Source of the DNA: Clostridia bacterium
Lineage (GTDB): Bacteria; Bacillota; Clostridia; Oscillospirales; CAG-272
Assembly: GCA_017416185.1 (NCBI GenBank)
Contig: JAFQDF010000034.1
Location: 1-64,000 of the forward strand
Length of the DNA: 64,000 bases
Reading direction: 5' to 3'
This document shows positions 15,013 through 23,146 of this stretch, one piece after another. Under the pieces are notes generated by a model, which was not told the DNA's origin, ran no database searches, and saw only the letters and a list, made by a program, of their open reading frames with translations. Position 1 is the stretch's first letter. The number at the start of each line of letters is the position of its first letter. Both the position numbers and the translations under genes were made by a program.

Positions 15013-15023
15013 GTTGCTTTCAT

Positions 15024-15052
15024 TGGGCGTACACTGTACGCCCTTCTTTAAT
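15024..15052 (+). terminator. Terminator of rpmF
   Basis: GGGCGTACA pairs with TGTACGCCC, followed by TTCTTTA. Confidence 0.85.
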
Positions 15053-15055
15053 ATT

Positions 15056-15270
15056 AATTATGAATTGACAACTATGTTGTCATGAATTGATGCTGTCGCA
15101 TCATGAATTGTGCTAAAGCACATGAATTGCACACAAGTGTGCATTAAGGTAAGTTTTCGACGAGCCGAAAACTAATTTAATTATAATTGTTTTTGCCTAA
15201 AGGCAAAAACTTTCCTTAACGTATCCAAAGGATACAATTCATGAATACGAAGTATTCAATTCATTCCGTA
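15056..15270. repeat. Hairpin array with ATGAATTG spacers before the radical SAM gene
   Basis: Eight short hairpins follow each other: GACAAC/GTTGTC, GATGC/GCATC, TGC/GCA, CACAC/GTGTG, GTTTTCG/CGAAAAC, TTTTTGCC/GGCAAAAA, GTATCC/GGATAC and AATAC/GTATT. On the left they are separated by ATGAATTG and on the right by CAATTCAT, which are reverse complements, so the whole element can also fold as one large branched palindrome. The plan is the same as at 31.6 and 33.4 kb but the spacer sequence differs. The array ends just before the ribosome site at 15270. Confidence 0.75.
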
Positions 15271-15279
15271 GGAGAATAT

Positions 15280-16584
15280 ATGGTTCTGATCACAGGTGTA
15301 GAAAAGTCATCTCTTGCCGATAAAGCGGGAGTTTGCGGCGGTGATTATCTTATAAAGATAAACGGCAACGAGATAAACGACGTACTGGACTACAGGTTTT
15401 ATATTACCGAAAATAAAATAAAGCTTACCCTGCACCGAGGTGCCGAGCTTTTTGACGTGGACATCAAGAAGGATCAGTATGAGGATATAGGGCTTGAGTT
15501 TGAGTCCTTCCTTATGGATAAGCAGCACTCCTGCCGTAACAAGTGTATCTTCTGCTTTATAGATCAGTTGCCTTCGGGTATGCGTGAAACTATGTACTTT
15601 AAGGACGACGACTCAAGAATGTCCTTTCTTAAAGGCAGCTATATAACCCTTACCAATCTGAGTGAAGCGGATATCGACCGTATATGCAATATGAAGATAT
15701 CCCCCATCAATATCTCGGTACATACCACCAATCCCGAGCTTCGTTGCAAAATGATGGGTAACCGCTTTGCAGGCAAGAGCCTTGAAGCGTTAAAGAGGTT
15801 TGCGGATGCGGGGATAGTGATGAACACCCAGATAGTTCTCTGCAAGGGTGTGAATGACAAAGATGAGCTTACAAGGTCTATGCAGGATTTAGAAAAGCTC
15901 TACCCTTGTGTACAGAGCGTATCGGTGGTTCCCTCGGGGCTGACAAAATTCCGTGAGGGGCTTTACCCCCTTGAGCCCTTTTCGCCCTCTGAATGTAAGG
16001 AAGTCATAGAGCAGGTGGAGGCTTTTGCCGCCGAATGCAGGAAAAAGTATGACTGCGGTATATTCTATCTCGGAGATGAATTTTACATCAAGGCAGGCCT
16101 GCCCTTGCCCTCGGGTGAGAGCTACGACGGCTATCCCCAGATAGAAAACGGTGTGGGACTTATAACCTCGATGAAAGAGGAATTTTACGACGAGCTTGAT
16201 TTTCTTGATGATTACGATATATCAAGAAAAAGACGGCTTTCTATAGCCACAGGTGAGGCGGCGTATGAGTTTATCTCCTCCCTTGCCCGCGAGCTTGAAG
16301 AAAGACTCACCGACACCAAAATAAACGTATATAAAATAGAAAACAAATTCTTCGGCGAGAATATCACCGTAGCGGGTCTTATAGTCGGCAAGGACTTAAA
16401 GGAGCAGCTTAAGGACAAGGAGCTTGGAACAAAGCTCTTTATACCCTCGGTGATGTTAAGGTATGAAAACGACCTTTTCCTCGACGATATATCAATAGAC
16501 TCTCTCTCCGAATATCTCGGAGTAGAGATAGAAACGGTAAACAACTCAGGCTTTGAGTTCGTAGAAGCATTATTAAAGGAGTAA
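15280..16584 (+). CDS. DUF512 radical SAM protein with PDZ domain
   Basis: The 434-residue protein starts with a PDZ-like domain (LADKAGVCGGDYLIKINGNEIND), has a Cys motif CRNKCIFCF near residue 84 (C-x3-C-x2-C, radical SAM type), and ends in a DUF512 domain. The family is universal in clostridia, always near der and plsY as here, but its reaction is unknown. The ATG at 15280 is chosen because AGGAG at 15270-15274 is its only ribosome site and the family N-terminus fits. An in-frame ATG at 15241 lies inside the last hairpin of the repeat array and would add 13 residues. Confidence 0.88.
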   Translation: MVLITGVEKSSLADKAGVCGGDYLIKINGNEINDVLDYRFYITENKIKLTLHRGAELFDVDIKKDQYEDIGLEFESFLMDKQHSCRNKCIFCFIDQLPSGMRETMYFKDDDSRMSFLKGSYITLTNLSEADIDRICNMKISPINISVHTTNPELRCKMMGNRFAGKSLEALKRFADAGIVMNTQIVLCKGVNDKDELTRSMQDLEKLYPCVQSVSVVPSGLTKFREGLYPLEPFSPSECKEVIEQVEAFAAECRKKYDCGIFYLGDEFYIKAGLPLPSGESYDGYPQIENGVGLITSMKEEFYDELDFLDDYDISRKRRLSIATGEAAYEFISSLARELEERLTDTKINVYKIENKFFGENITVAGLIVGKDLKEQLKDKELGTKLFIPSVMLRYENDLFLDDISIDSLSEYLGVEIETVNNSGFEFVEALLKE

Positions 16585-16586
16585 AT

Positions 16587-17921
16587 ATGGCAAAACCGAT
16601 TATCGCTATAGTAGGACGCCCCAACGTAGGCAAAAGCACCCTGTTCAACAAGCTGACGGGTAAGATGATAGCCATTGTTGAGGACACCCCCGGTGTTACC
16701 CGTGACAGGATATACCACGAAATAGAGTGGAACGGCAGAGAGATGCTGCTTGTTGATACAGGCGGTATCGAGCCCAAGACCGACGATATGATGCTCAAGC
16801 ATATGCGCCTTCAGGCACAGATAGCTATCGAGTCTGCCGACGTTATCATATTTATGACCGACGTTACCACAGGTCTTACCGCAAATGACCGTGACATCTG
16901 CACAATGCTCTTAAAGAGCCGCAAGCCCCTTGTGCTTGCGGTGAACAAGTGTGACCGTGTAGGTGATCTTCCCTATGAGTTCTATGAATTCTACGAGCTT
17001 GGAGTTGAGGGAGAGCCTATCCCCCTTTCCTCCACTCACGGCTCAGGTACGGGCGACCTGCTTGACCGTGTTGTTGAGCTCTGCCCCGAGTTTACCGAGG
17101 AGGAGGAATACGACGACGATGCCATCAAGGTTGCCTTTATCGGTAAGCCCAACGCAGGTAAAAGCTCTATCATCAACCGCTTCTTGGGTGAGGACAGACT
17201 TATCGTGTCCGATATCGCAGGCACTACCCGTGACGCTATCGACACCGAGGTTGAAAACGAGCACGGCAAGTTCGTATTTATAGATACCGCAGGTATCAGA
17301 CGAAACGCCAAGATAGACTCAAAGATCGAGCATTACAGCGTGCTCCGTGCCAAGGCTGCCGTTGAACGCGCGGACGTATGCGTTCTTATGGTGGATGCAA
17401 CTCAGGGCGTTACCGAACAGGACGAGCGTATCGCAGGTATTGCCCACGAATCAGGCAAGCCCTCTATTATAGTTATAAACAAGTGGGACCTTGTGGAAAA
17501 GGATTCAAAGACGGTAGACAAGTTCACACAGGACGTTTACGAGCATCTTTCTTATATGACCTATGCTCCCGTTATCTTCGTTTCTGCACTTACGGGTCAA
17601 CGTACAGGCAAGCTCTTTGAGTTCATCAAATACGTTCACGAGCAGTCGCTGCTGAGAGTCAGCACGGGTATGCTCAACGACGTTCTCAACGATGCTACCG
17701 CCCGTGTTCAGCCCCCCTCCGACAAGGGCAGAAGACTGAAGATCTACTATATGACACAATCCTCTGTCGCTCCGCCTACCTTCGTTATCTTCTGTAATTC
17801 AGTAGAGCTGTTCCATTTCTCCTATCAGAGATATCTGGAAAACCAGATAAGAGGAGTATTCGGCTTTAAGGGTACACCTATTAAGATAATCATAAGACAG
17901 AAGGGAGATCAGGGAGTATAA
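16587..17921 (+). CDS. der: Ribosome-assembly GTPase Der
   Basis: This 444-residue protein has two tandem GTPase domains: first P-loop GRPNVGKS near residues 8-15 with DTGG and NKCD, second P-loop GKPNAGKS near residue 184 with DTAG and NKWD, then the KH-like C-terminal domain. Der is essential for 50S subunit maturation. It starts 2 bp after the radical SAM gene and overlaps plsY by 1 bp, so it belongs to a conserved clostridial operon. Confidence 0.97.
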   Translation: MAKPIIAIVGRPNVGKSTLFNKLTGKMIAIVEDTPGVTRDRIYHEIEWNGREMLLVDTGGIEPKTDDMMLKHMRLQAQIAIESADVIIFMTDVTTGLTANDRDICTMLLKSRKPLVLAVNKCDRVGDLPYEFYEFYELGVEGEPIPLSSTHGSGTGDLLDRVVELCPEFTEEEEYDDDAIKVAFIGKPNAGKSSIINRFLGEDRLIVSDIAGTTRDAIDTEVENEHGKFVFIDTAGIRRNAKIDSKIEHYSVLRAKAAVERADVCVLMVDATQGVTEQDERIAGIAHESGKPSIIVINKWDLVEKDSKTVDKFTQDVYEHLSYMTYAPVIFVSALTGQRTGKLFEFIKYVHEQSLLRVSTGMLNDVLNDATARVQPPSDKGRRLKIYYMTQSSVAPPTFVIFCNSVELFHFSYQRYLENQIRGVFGFKGTPIKIIIRQKGDQGV

Positions 17922-18664
17922 TGGAAATGACATTAGCAACTCTCAGGGCTTACGGATTTATCGGTATGAAGCTTGCCGCTGAGGACGGCTCGCTTTCCGG
18001 AAGCTTTCTTATCGTCAGCGCCGTTATTGCCGCAGTGTTTGCATATCTTATAGGCGGTCTAAACTTTGCCATCATCATTTCAAAGGTAAAATACGGAGAC
18101 GATATCAGAAAATACGGCAGCGGTAACGCGGGTATGACCAATATGATGCGTACCTACGGCAGAGCCGCAGGAATATTCACCCTTGTGGGTGACCTTCTCA
18201 AGGCGGTCGTCGCCGTACTTCTCACCCGCTTTTTGGTCGGCGAGACCATAGCATATATTGCGGGGCTTAGCTGTATGTTAGGTCATTGCTTCCCCTGCTG
18301 GTACGGCTTTAAGGGCGGAAAGGGCGTTGCTACGGCAGCCGCAATGATACTCTGTCTTGAGCCCGTCGTATTTCTCTTTGTATTCATTACGTTCGTCATC
18401 GTCGTTGCGGTGACAAAGTATATTTCTCTGGGGTCGATAATGAGCGCTCTTATGTATCCTATGGTGCTTACCGCCTTCTATCCCCACATTTGTCCCTATC
18501 ACAATTATCTTTATTTTGTTATCGTCATCTGCTCGGTGCTGACCACCCTTCTTATTCTGTTTATGCACCGCGAAAATATGAAGAGACTGCTTGCAGGCAA
18601 GGAAAACAAGTTTTCATTTAAGAAGAAGGGGACACAAAACGACGAAAATATTAACAAAGATTAA
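17921..18664 (+). CDS. plsY: Glycerol-3-phosphate acyltransferase PlsY
   Basis: This 247-residue membrane enzyme transfers an acyl group from acyl-phosphate to glycerol-3-phosphate, the first step of phospholipid synthesis. Motifs seen are GSGNAGMTNMMRTYG (about residues 66-80) and GHCFPCWYGFKGGKGVATAAA (positions of the catalytic HCFP and GKGVAT core near residues 122-142). Hydrophobic segments number five to six. The N-terminus is about 30 residues longer than in most PlsY and the first of several possible starts was taken because its ATG overlaps the der stop. The tail is Lys-rich. Confidence 0.93.
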   Translation: MEMTLATLRAYGFIGMKLAAEDGSLSGSFLIVSAVIAAVFAYLIGGLNFAIIISKVKYGDDIRKYGSGNAGMTNMMRTYGRAAGIFTLVGDLLKAVVAVLLTRFLVGETIAYIAGLSCMLGHCFPCWYGFKGGKGVATAAAMILCLEPVVFLFVFITFVIVVAVTKYISLGSIMSALMYPMVLTAFYPHICPYHNYLYFVIVICSVLTTLLILFMHRENMKRLLAGKENKFSFKKKGTQNDENINKD

Positions 18665-18680
18665 AAATGTCAAAAAACTA

Positions 18681-18709
18681 TTGCATTTTGTAATCTGTTG
18701 TGATATAAT
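18681..18709 (+). promoter_or_regulatory. Promoter of rpmB
   Basis: TTGCAT at 18681-18686 and TATAAT at 18704-18709 with a 17-bp spacer. Confidence 0.75.
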
Positions 18710-18730
18710 ACTTTTCACGTGAGTATTTTA

Positions 18731-18792
18731 GAAGGGCAAGTTGCCCAACCCGAAACGCTCGTTTGTGGATTTCACAGATCCCACGAAATTAA
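18731..18792 (+). repeat. Interspersed ~75-bp two-hairpin repeat in the rpmB leader
   Basis: A GGGCAAGTTGCCC hairpin, then AACCC, ACGCTCGTTTGTGG and a TTTCAC...CCCACGAAAT tail follow the plan of the repeats at 10522, 21036 and 62691. It lies inside the transcribed leader of rpmB, so it could have been co-opted as a leader structure. Confidence 0.6.
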
Positions 18793-18830
18793 GTTAATTC
18801 TTATATTATATATCCTATGGAGGTGTAGAT

Positions 18831-19019
18831 ATGGCTAAGTGTTCAGTATGCGGCAAGGGCGTTACATTCGGTCAGAACGTTTCCCACTCTAATCGTAAGA
18901 CCAACAGAATGTGGAAGCCCAACATCAGAAAAGTTAAGGCTAATGTTAACGGCACAGTTAAGACTGTAGCAGTTTGCTCCCGTTGCCTTCGTTCCGGCAA
19001 GGTAACAAGAGCCGTTTAA
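18831..19019 (+). CDS. rpmB: 50S ribosomal protein L28
   Basis: This 62-residue basic protein begins MAKCSVCGKGVTFGQNVSHS and includes NRMWKPNIRKVKA and CSRCLRSGKVTRAV, all standard for L28. The four cysteines (CSVC and CSRC) form the zinc-binding type. GGAGGTG precedes the start. It is monocistronic, with its own promoter and terminator. Confidence 0.98.
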   Translation: MAKCSVCGKGVTFGQNVSHSNRKTNRMWKPNIRKVKANVNGTVKTVAVCSRCLRSGKVTRAV

Positions 19020-19046
19020 TTTAACATTAATTATACGATTCGTTAG

Positions 19047-19070
19047 CGGACAGCATTTGCTGTCCGTTTT
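19047..19070 (+). terminator. Terminator of rpmB
   Basis: CGGACAGC pairs with GCTGTCCG around ATTT, followed by TTTT. Confidence 0.85.
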
Positions 19071-19075
19071 GCCTT

Positions 19076-19222
19076 TGCAGGGATACATCCCTGCACCCAT
19101 AAATCGCGTGGGGTTATATTTTGACCCCTTCAAATCACACGATGGGAAGTTTTTAACGCCCCGTTTGACGTATCCCCCTTCAACAACTCTAAACTCTAAA
19201 CTCATAACTCTAAACTCTAAAC
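19076..19222. repeat. Degenerate two-hairpin repeat plus (CTCTAAA)n-type heptamers
   Basis: CAGGGATACATCCCTG, then CACCCATAAATCGCG and CAAATCACACGATGG, follow the plan of the interspersed repeat. From 19186 to 19222 there is a run of CTCTAAA-type heptamers with one interruption. No gene is supported here. Confidence 0.6.
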
Positions 19223-19255
19223 GGGACGTCGAGGGCGCCGTCCCCTACAAAAGCT

Positions 19256-19933
19256 ATGAAAAAATTATTCACCTCAACAAACACACCGGAACCTATCAAG
19301 TCTATGCTAAAAGACATAGGCTTTTCTTTGGTTCATCTCCCCGCTGACCCTTCTCTGCCCGAGCCGGTGTCAAGTCACGCGGATATGCTGATGTTCGGCA
19401 ATATCCTGCAGAAGGATTATTATGAACGTAACAAGGAGCTGTTCTGCGGCTTTGATGTAGTTCTTGCTGACGAAAAGTTCGGTTGCGAATATCCAAAGGA
19501 CGTTCTCTTAAATGCCTTTGCCGTCGCAGACACACTTTTCGGACGTTTGGAGAGCCTTTCCGTCAAAATAAAGGAATTATACCCCAAAGCGGTAAACCTC
19601 CGTCAAGGCTACGCAAAATGCTCCACACTGCTGTTTGGCAACAATGCCGTCACGTCAGACAAGGGTATAGCCGATGCGCTGTCCGAGTTTGGCATAAAGG
19701 TACTGCTTATTACCCCGGGGCATATTGGTCTTCCCGGTTACGATTACGGCTTTATAGGCGGTGCGAGCTTTGTTTATGAGGACAAGATCATCTTTTTCGG
19801 TGATATAACGAAGCACCCCGATCATATAAGGATAAAAGATTTCGCAAAGTCGGCAGGCTATGAGCTGATATATGACAAAAACGAGCCTTTGACAGATCTG
19901 GGCGGTGCGATTGTACTTGACAAAAAGCATTGA
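19256..19933 (+). CDS. DUF6873-like protein, probable GME (guanidino-modifying enzyme) fold
   Basis: The 225-residue soluble protein resembles the DUF6873 group of clostridial proteins, thought to share the pentein/guanidino-modifying fold of amidinotransferases and dimethylarginine hydrolases. Seen are an internal repetitive beta plan, NLRQGYAKCSTLLFGNNAVTS around residues 115-135, and GFIGGASFV near residue 168. Whether a catalytic Cys/His set is complete cannot be told by eye. There is no clear Shine-Dalgarno before the ATG. It stands alone between rpmB and a URO-D family gene. No substrate can be proposed. Confidence 0.7.
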   Translation: MKKLFTSTNTPEPIKSMLKDIGFSLVHLPADPSLPEPVSSHADMLMFGNILQKDYYERNKELFCGFDVVLADEKFGCEYPKDVLLNAFAVADTLFGRLESLSVKIKELYPKAVNLRQGYAKCSTLLFGNNAVTSDKGIADALSEFGIKVLLITPGHIGLPGYDYGFIGGASFVYEDKIIFFGDITKHPDHIRIKDFAKSAGYELIYDKNEPLTDLGGAIVLDKKH

Positions 19934-19986
19934 AATATGGTACTATAAATTGATTAAATACGATTATATTTTGAGGAGATAAAGCT

Positions 19987-21039
19987 ATGACCCCAAGAGA
20001 AAATTTACTTGCGGCTCTTCGCCGTCAGAATCCCGAGAGAGTTCCCTTTTACTTTGAGCTCTGCCCTTCTCTGAAGGAAGAATTCAAGGCAAAGACAGGC
20101 GCTGACAACTACGAGGAATACTATGACTTCGATGCCCGCACCTTTACATATACACCTACCCAACATCAGAACGACTACAGCGAGTATTTCCCCCGTCTCA
20201 AGCCCGGTACCACCGTTGACGAGTGGGGCGTTGCCTTTGAGCCCGGCTCTGTAGCTCACTTCACCAAGTTCCTTCACGCAATGGAGGACTTCGTTGATCC
20301 TTCAGAGGTTTGGGACTTCCCTATGCCCGATATCCTTGAGGACTACCGCTGGGAGGGTATGAAGGAGAGAGTTGACGAGTGTCACGAAAAGGGCTATGCC
20401 GCTGTATTCAACGCTATCCAGATCTTTGAGCCTGCGTGGTATCTCCGCGGCCTTGATAACCTGCTCTGCGATATGATCTCTGATGAAGAAATGGCTGAAG
20501 CTTGTCTCAAGCGTATGGCAGACCATCAGGTTGAGGTTGCAAAGAGAGTTGCGGCCTGCGGCTTTGACCTCATTATGTTCGGTGACGACGTAGGAAGCCA
20601 GAAGGATCTTATGCTCAGCCGTGAGCTGTGGTGCAAGTGGCTCAAGCCCGATATGGCAAGAGCTATCGCCGCTGCTAAGTCCGTTAAGCCCGACATTCTT
20701 GCTTTCTATCATTCCGATGGTGTTATATACGACATCATTGAGGATCTTATCGAGATCGGCGTTGACGTACTTAACCCCGTTCAGCCCGAATGTATCGACC
20801 CCGCAAAGGTTAAGGAAATGTACGGCGACCGTCTCTCCTTCTGGGGTACCGTAGGTACCCAGACCACAATGCCCTTCGGTACAGCCGACGAGGTTGACGC
20901 AAAGGTCAAGGAGATCATCGAGGTCGTTGGTAAGGGCGGCGGACTCTGTATCGCTCCCACACATATGCTTGAGCCTGACGTTCCTTATGAGAACATTGAT
21001 GCGTTTATCAACGCAGTAAAGAAATACGGTAAGTATTGA
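19987..21039 (+). CDS. Uroporphyrinogen decarboxylase family (MtaA/CmuA-type) protein
   Basis: This 350-residue protein has the URO-D barrel and begins MTPRENLLAALRRQNPERVPF, typical of the corrinoid methyltransferase or unassigned branch of the family rather than haem HemE. Other landmarks are GDDVGSQKDLMLSRELW and a late ILAFYHSDG. No haem or methylotrophy genes are nearby. The branch is abundant in gut clostridia, with methyl transfer to cobamide or coenzyme M-like thiols as known reactions. GAGGAG precedes the ATG. The substrate is unknown. Confidence 0.85.
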   Translation: MTPRENLLAALRRQNPERVPFYFELCPSLKEEFKAKTGADNYEEYYDFDARTFTYTPTQHQNDYSEYFPRLKPGTTVDEWGVAFEPGSVAHFTKFLHAMEDFVDPSEVWDFPMPDILEDYRWEGMKERVDECHEKGYAAVFNAIQIFEPAWYLRGLDNLLCDMISDEEMAEACLKRMADHQVEVAKRVAACGFDLIMFGDDVGSQKDLMLSRELWCKWLKPDMARAIAAAKSVKPDILAFYHSDGVIYDIIEDLIEIGVDVLNPVQPECIDPAKVKEMYGDRLSFWGTVGTQTTMPFGTADEVDAKVKEIIEVVGKGGGLCIAPTHMLEPDVPYENIDAFINAVKKYGKY

Positions 21040-21106
21040 GGGGCGAGTCGCCCCAGCCAAACTACGCTCGTTGGTTTAGTGACTCAAATCACACGGAATG
21101 TAGCAA
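21034..21106 (+). repeat. Interspersed two-hairpin repeat after the URO-D gene
   Basis: GGGGCGAGTCGCCCC, AGCCAAACTACGCTCG, TTGGTTTAGTGACT and CAAATCACACGGAATG run from the URO-D stop codon. It is the best reference copy of the family. The first hairpin touches the stop codon. Confidence 0.75.
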
Positions 21107-21116
21107 TTTCATATAT

Positions 21117-21147
21117 ACAAAAAACGGTCCGCGGACCGTTTTTTTGT
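21117..21147. terminator. Bidirectional terminator
   Basis: AAAAAACGGTCC pairs with GGACCGTTTTTT (a perfect palindrome with GC at the centre). It serves the URO-D gene (+) and the SLH/BspA operon (-). Confidence 0.9.
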
Positions 21148-21148
21148 A

Positions 21149-23146
21149 TTAGTTAATTTTCATAAACAAATATATAATTTGCACTGTCTCTGCTCTGGTA
21201 GCCGTACCCTTGGGTGTTAAGAGCGTTTCGCTTCTGCCGGATATAATTCCTACCGAAACTGCCCATTCTAAAGACTCATATGCCCAATCGGATATTTTGT
21301 CAGCATCCGTATACTTATTGAGGTCTGCACAAGCCGATACGTCATTTCCGAAGTATGCGGAGTATCTCTGCATAATTGCGGAGAGCTGTTCACGAGTAAT
21401 GCTGTCCTCGGGGCAAAAATGTTCGTTATCCATACCTGCAACTATACCGTTTTCTGCTGCCCAGTTTATCGCATCGGTGTACCAGCGGTCTGTACCGATA
21501 TCGGTAAAATACTCTCCCGCAGGCTCGGGACAGCCCTCCATATTCCAGAGGATACGCACGAGCATTGCTCGGCTCAGCTCGGTCTGAGGTGCAAATTTAT
21601 CATCACCTACACCGCTGATCATATCCTGTGTAAAGCAATACTCTACTGCTTCATAGTACCAATGCTCCGGCTTAACGTCAGTAAAGGTCATTTTCTTTAT
21701 AAGTGCAGGAATGCTCTCCGTTTCAAGTATCTCGTTACATACCGTACAACTTTTAACCTTTTGACCCTCTGCATTATAAGAGGGTTCTTTCGTTATCTGC
21801 CACTCTCCTTCGGTATGACCGCGAGCTGAGCCGATATCAGAGATGGTCGTGGTCTCACGGCATCGTACACAGCTACCCGTTAAACTGCCGTCCTCGGTAC
21901 AGGTTGCATCGTTGTTGCGGCTATAGCTGTAGCTATGACCGAGGGCTGAACCCTCATCCGTTATCGTTTCTTTATTACTGCACCAAGCACAGCTTCGGGT
22001 CTTGGTTCCGTCCTCGGTACAGGTTGCATCCTTATTACTGTAATATAACGTGTACCGATGTCCTGTTGCCGTACCCTCTGCCGTTCTTGTTTTCTGCATA
22101 CCGCATATTTCACAAGTCGCGGTTTCGGTGCCGTCCTCGGTACAGGTTGAATCATAGTTGTATACGAAGCCTTCGGTACGATTGTCACAGCTCCAGCCTC
22201 TGTTGACCTTTCCCCATTCGTGATAGAATGCAGTTGAGCCGCAGTTGAAATTTACAAACATATTTCCGCATCCGTAAAACACATTCTCGCCTATGTCGGT
22301 CACACTGTCGGGGACGTAAACCTGTTTTAGTGTAGTACAATTCATAAAAGCATACTCACCTATGCTTGTTATACCGTCGGGAATTTCAGTAATATTAAGG
22401 GAACTGCACGCCCTGAACGAACAGTTGCCAATCCTCGTTATACCTGCACCAAGGCTGATACTTCTGAGTGAGCGACAACCGTCAAATGCATAATCACCTA
22501 TACCCATAACAGAGTCACCCAGTACGACCTTCGTAACACTTTTGCACTCATCAAAGGCACCCTTAAGTATCTCTCCGCCGGTCACCACGACCGATTTCAA
22601 AGACTTTGGTATATAATATTCGGTTCGGGTTATCTTATCCGTACTTTCGCAGTAATAGGCCTGTATGGTTCTTTCTTCATAATGACATTGGTGTGTTCCG
22701 AATATATATCCAAAAGGATATTGATAGGTATCGGCAGAGGTTTTCGCACGTTCACCAACAAAGGGTATGGTCAATTCATCCAGATAGCAGCATCCGCTGA
22801 AGGCTCCCTCACCTATACGTGTTACGTTGTCGGGAACGGTAACGCTTGAATGAAAACCGCAATCCGCAAAGGCGTAATTGCCTATACTACTGACACCTTC
22901 GCCTATATCCAAATAGTATACAGACTCTCTAACCGAGTTCCAAGGGGTCTCATTGCGGGTATAATCGTACATATCCCCCGTACCCGAAATAACGAGGGTT
23001 CCGTCTGCCTTAAGAGTCCACGTTAAGGAGTCTCCGCAGATGCCCTGTTCCGAAGCGTTTATGCTTGTCAGAGTAAGCAGAGATATAAATAAAGCAGAAA
23101 ACACGGTTATTATCAAAAGCTTATTCAATTTTTTCATCCGTATCAC
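21149..23146 (-). CDS. Secreted BspA-type leucine-rich repeat protein with SLH anchor
   Basis: The 665-residue exported protein has a signal peptide of about 31 residues and then the BspA opening (LTWTLKADGTLVISGTGDM). LRR_5-type repeats extend to about residue 330, each with the IGEYAFMNCTTLKQVYVPDSV kind of pattern. Four Cys-pair modules follow (ATCTEDG...CxxC, about residues 335-485), and three SLH repeats close the protein. BspA-type repeats in related surface proteins bind host or neighbour ligands. The start overlaps the stop of the upstream gene (23143-25299) by 4 bp, so both are one operon, driven by the MerR-type promoter at 25354-25384. Confidence 0.87.
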   Translation of the reverse strand: MIRMKKLNKLLIITVFSALFISLLTLTSINASEQGICGDSLTWTLKADGTLVISGTGDMYDYTRNETPWNSVRESVYYLDIGEGVSSIGNYAFADCGFHSSVTVPDNVTRIGEGAFSGCCYLDELTIPFVGERAKTSADTYQYPFGYIFGTHQCHYEERTIQAYYCESTDKITRTEYYIPKSLKSVVVTGGEILKGAFDECKSVTKVVLGDSVMGIGDYAFDGCRSLRSISLGAGITRIGNCSFRACSSLNITEIPDGITSIGEYAFMNCTTLKQVYVPDSVTDIGENVFYGCGNMFVNFNCGSTAFYHEWGKVNRGWSCDNRTEGFVYNYDSTCTEDGTETATCEICGMQKTRTAEGTATGHRYTLYYSNKDATCTEDGTKTRSCAWCSNKETITDEGSALGHSYSYSRNNDATCTEDGSLTGSCVRCRETTTISDIGSARGHTEGEWQITKEPSYNAEGQKVKSCTVCNEILETESIPALIKKMTFTDVKPEHWYYEAVEYCFTQDMISGVGDDKFAPQTELSRAMLVRILWNMEGCPEPAGEYFTDIGTDRWYTDAINWAAENGIVAGMDNEHFCPEDSITREQLSAIMQRYSAYFGNDVSACADLNKYTDADKISDWAYESLEWAVSVGIISGRSETLLTPKGTATRAETVQIIYLFMKIN

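Noticed and set aside
15241..15279. A longer N-terminus for the radical SAM protein starting at 15241
   Set aside because: That ATG is within the last hairpin of the array and has no ribosome site; AGGAG at 15270-15274 serves the ATG at 15280.
19057..19347. A 96-codon open frame upstream of the DUF6873-like gene
   Set aside because: It is a translation of the rpmB terminator, a degenerate repeat and the heptamer run, and it overlaps the real gene in another frame.
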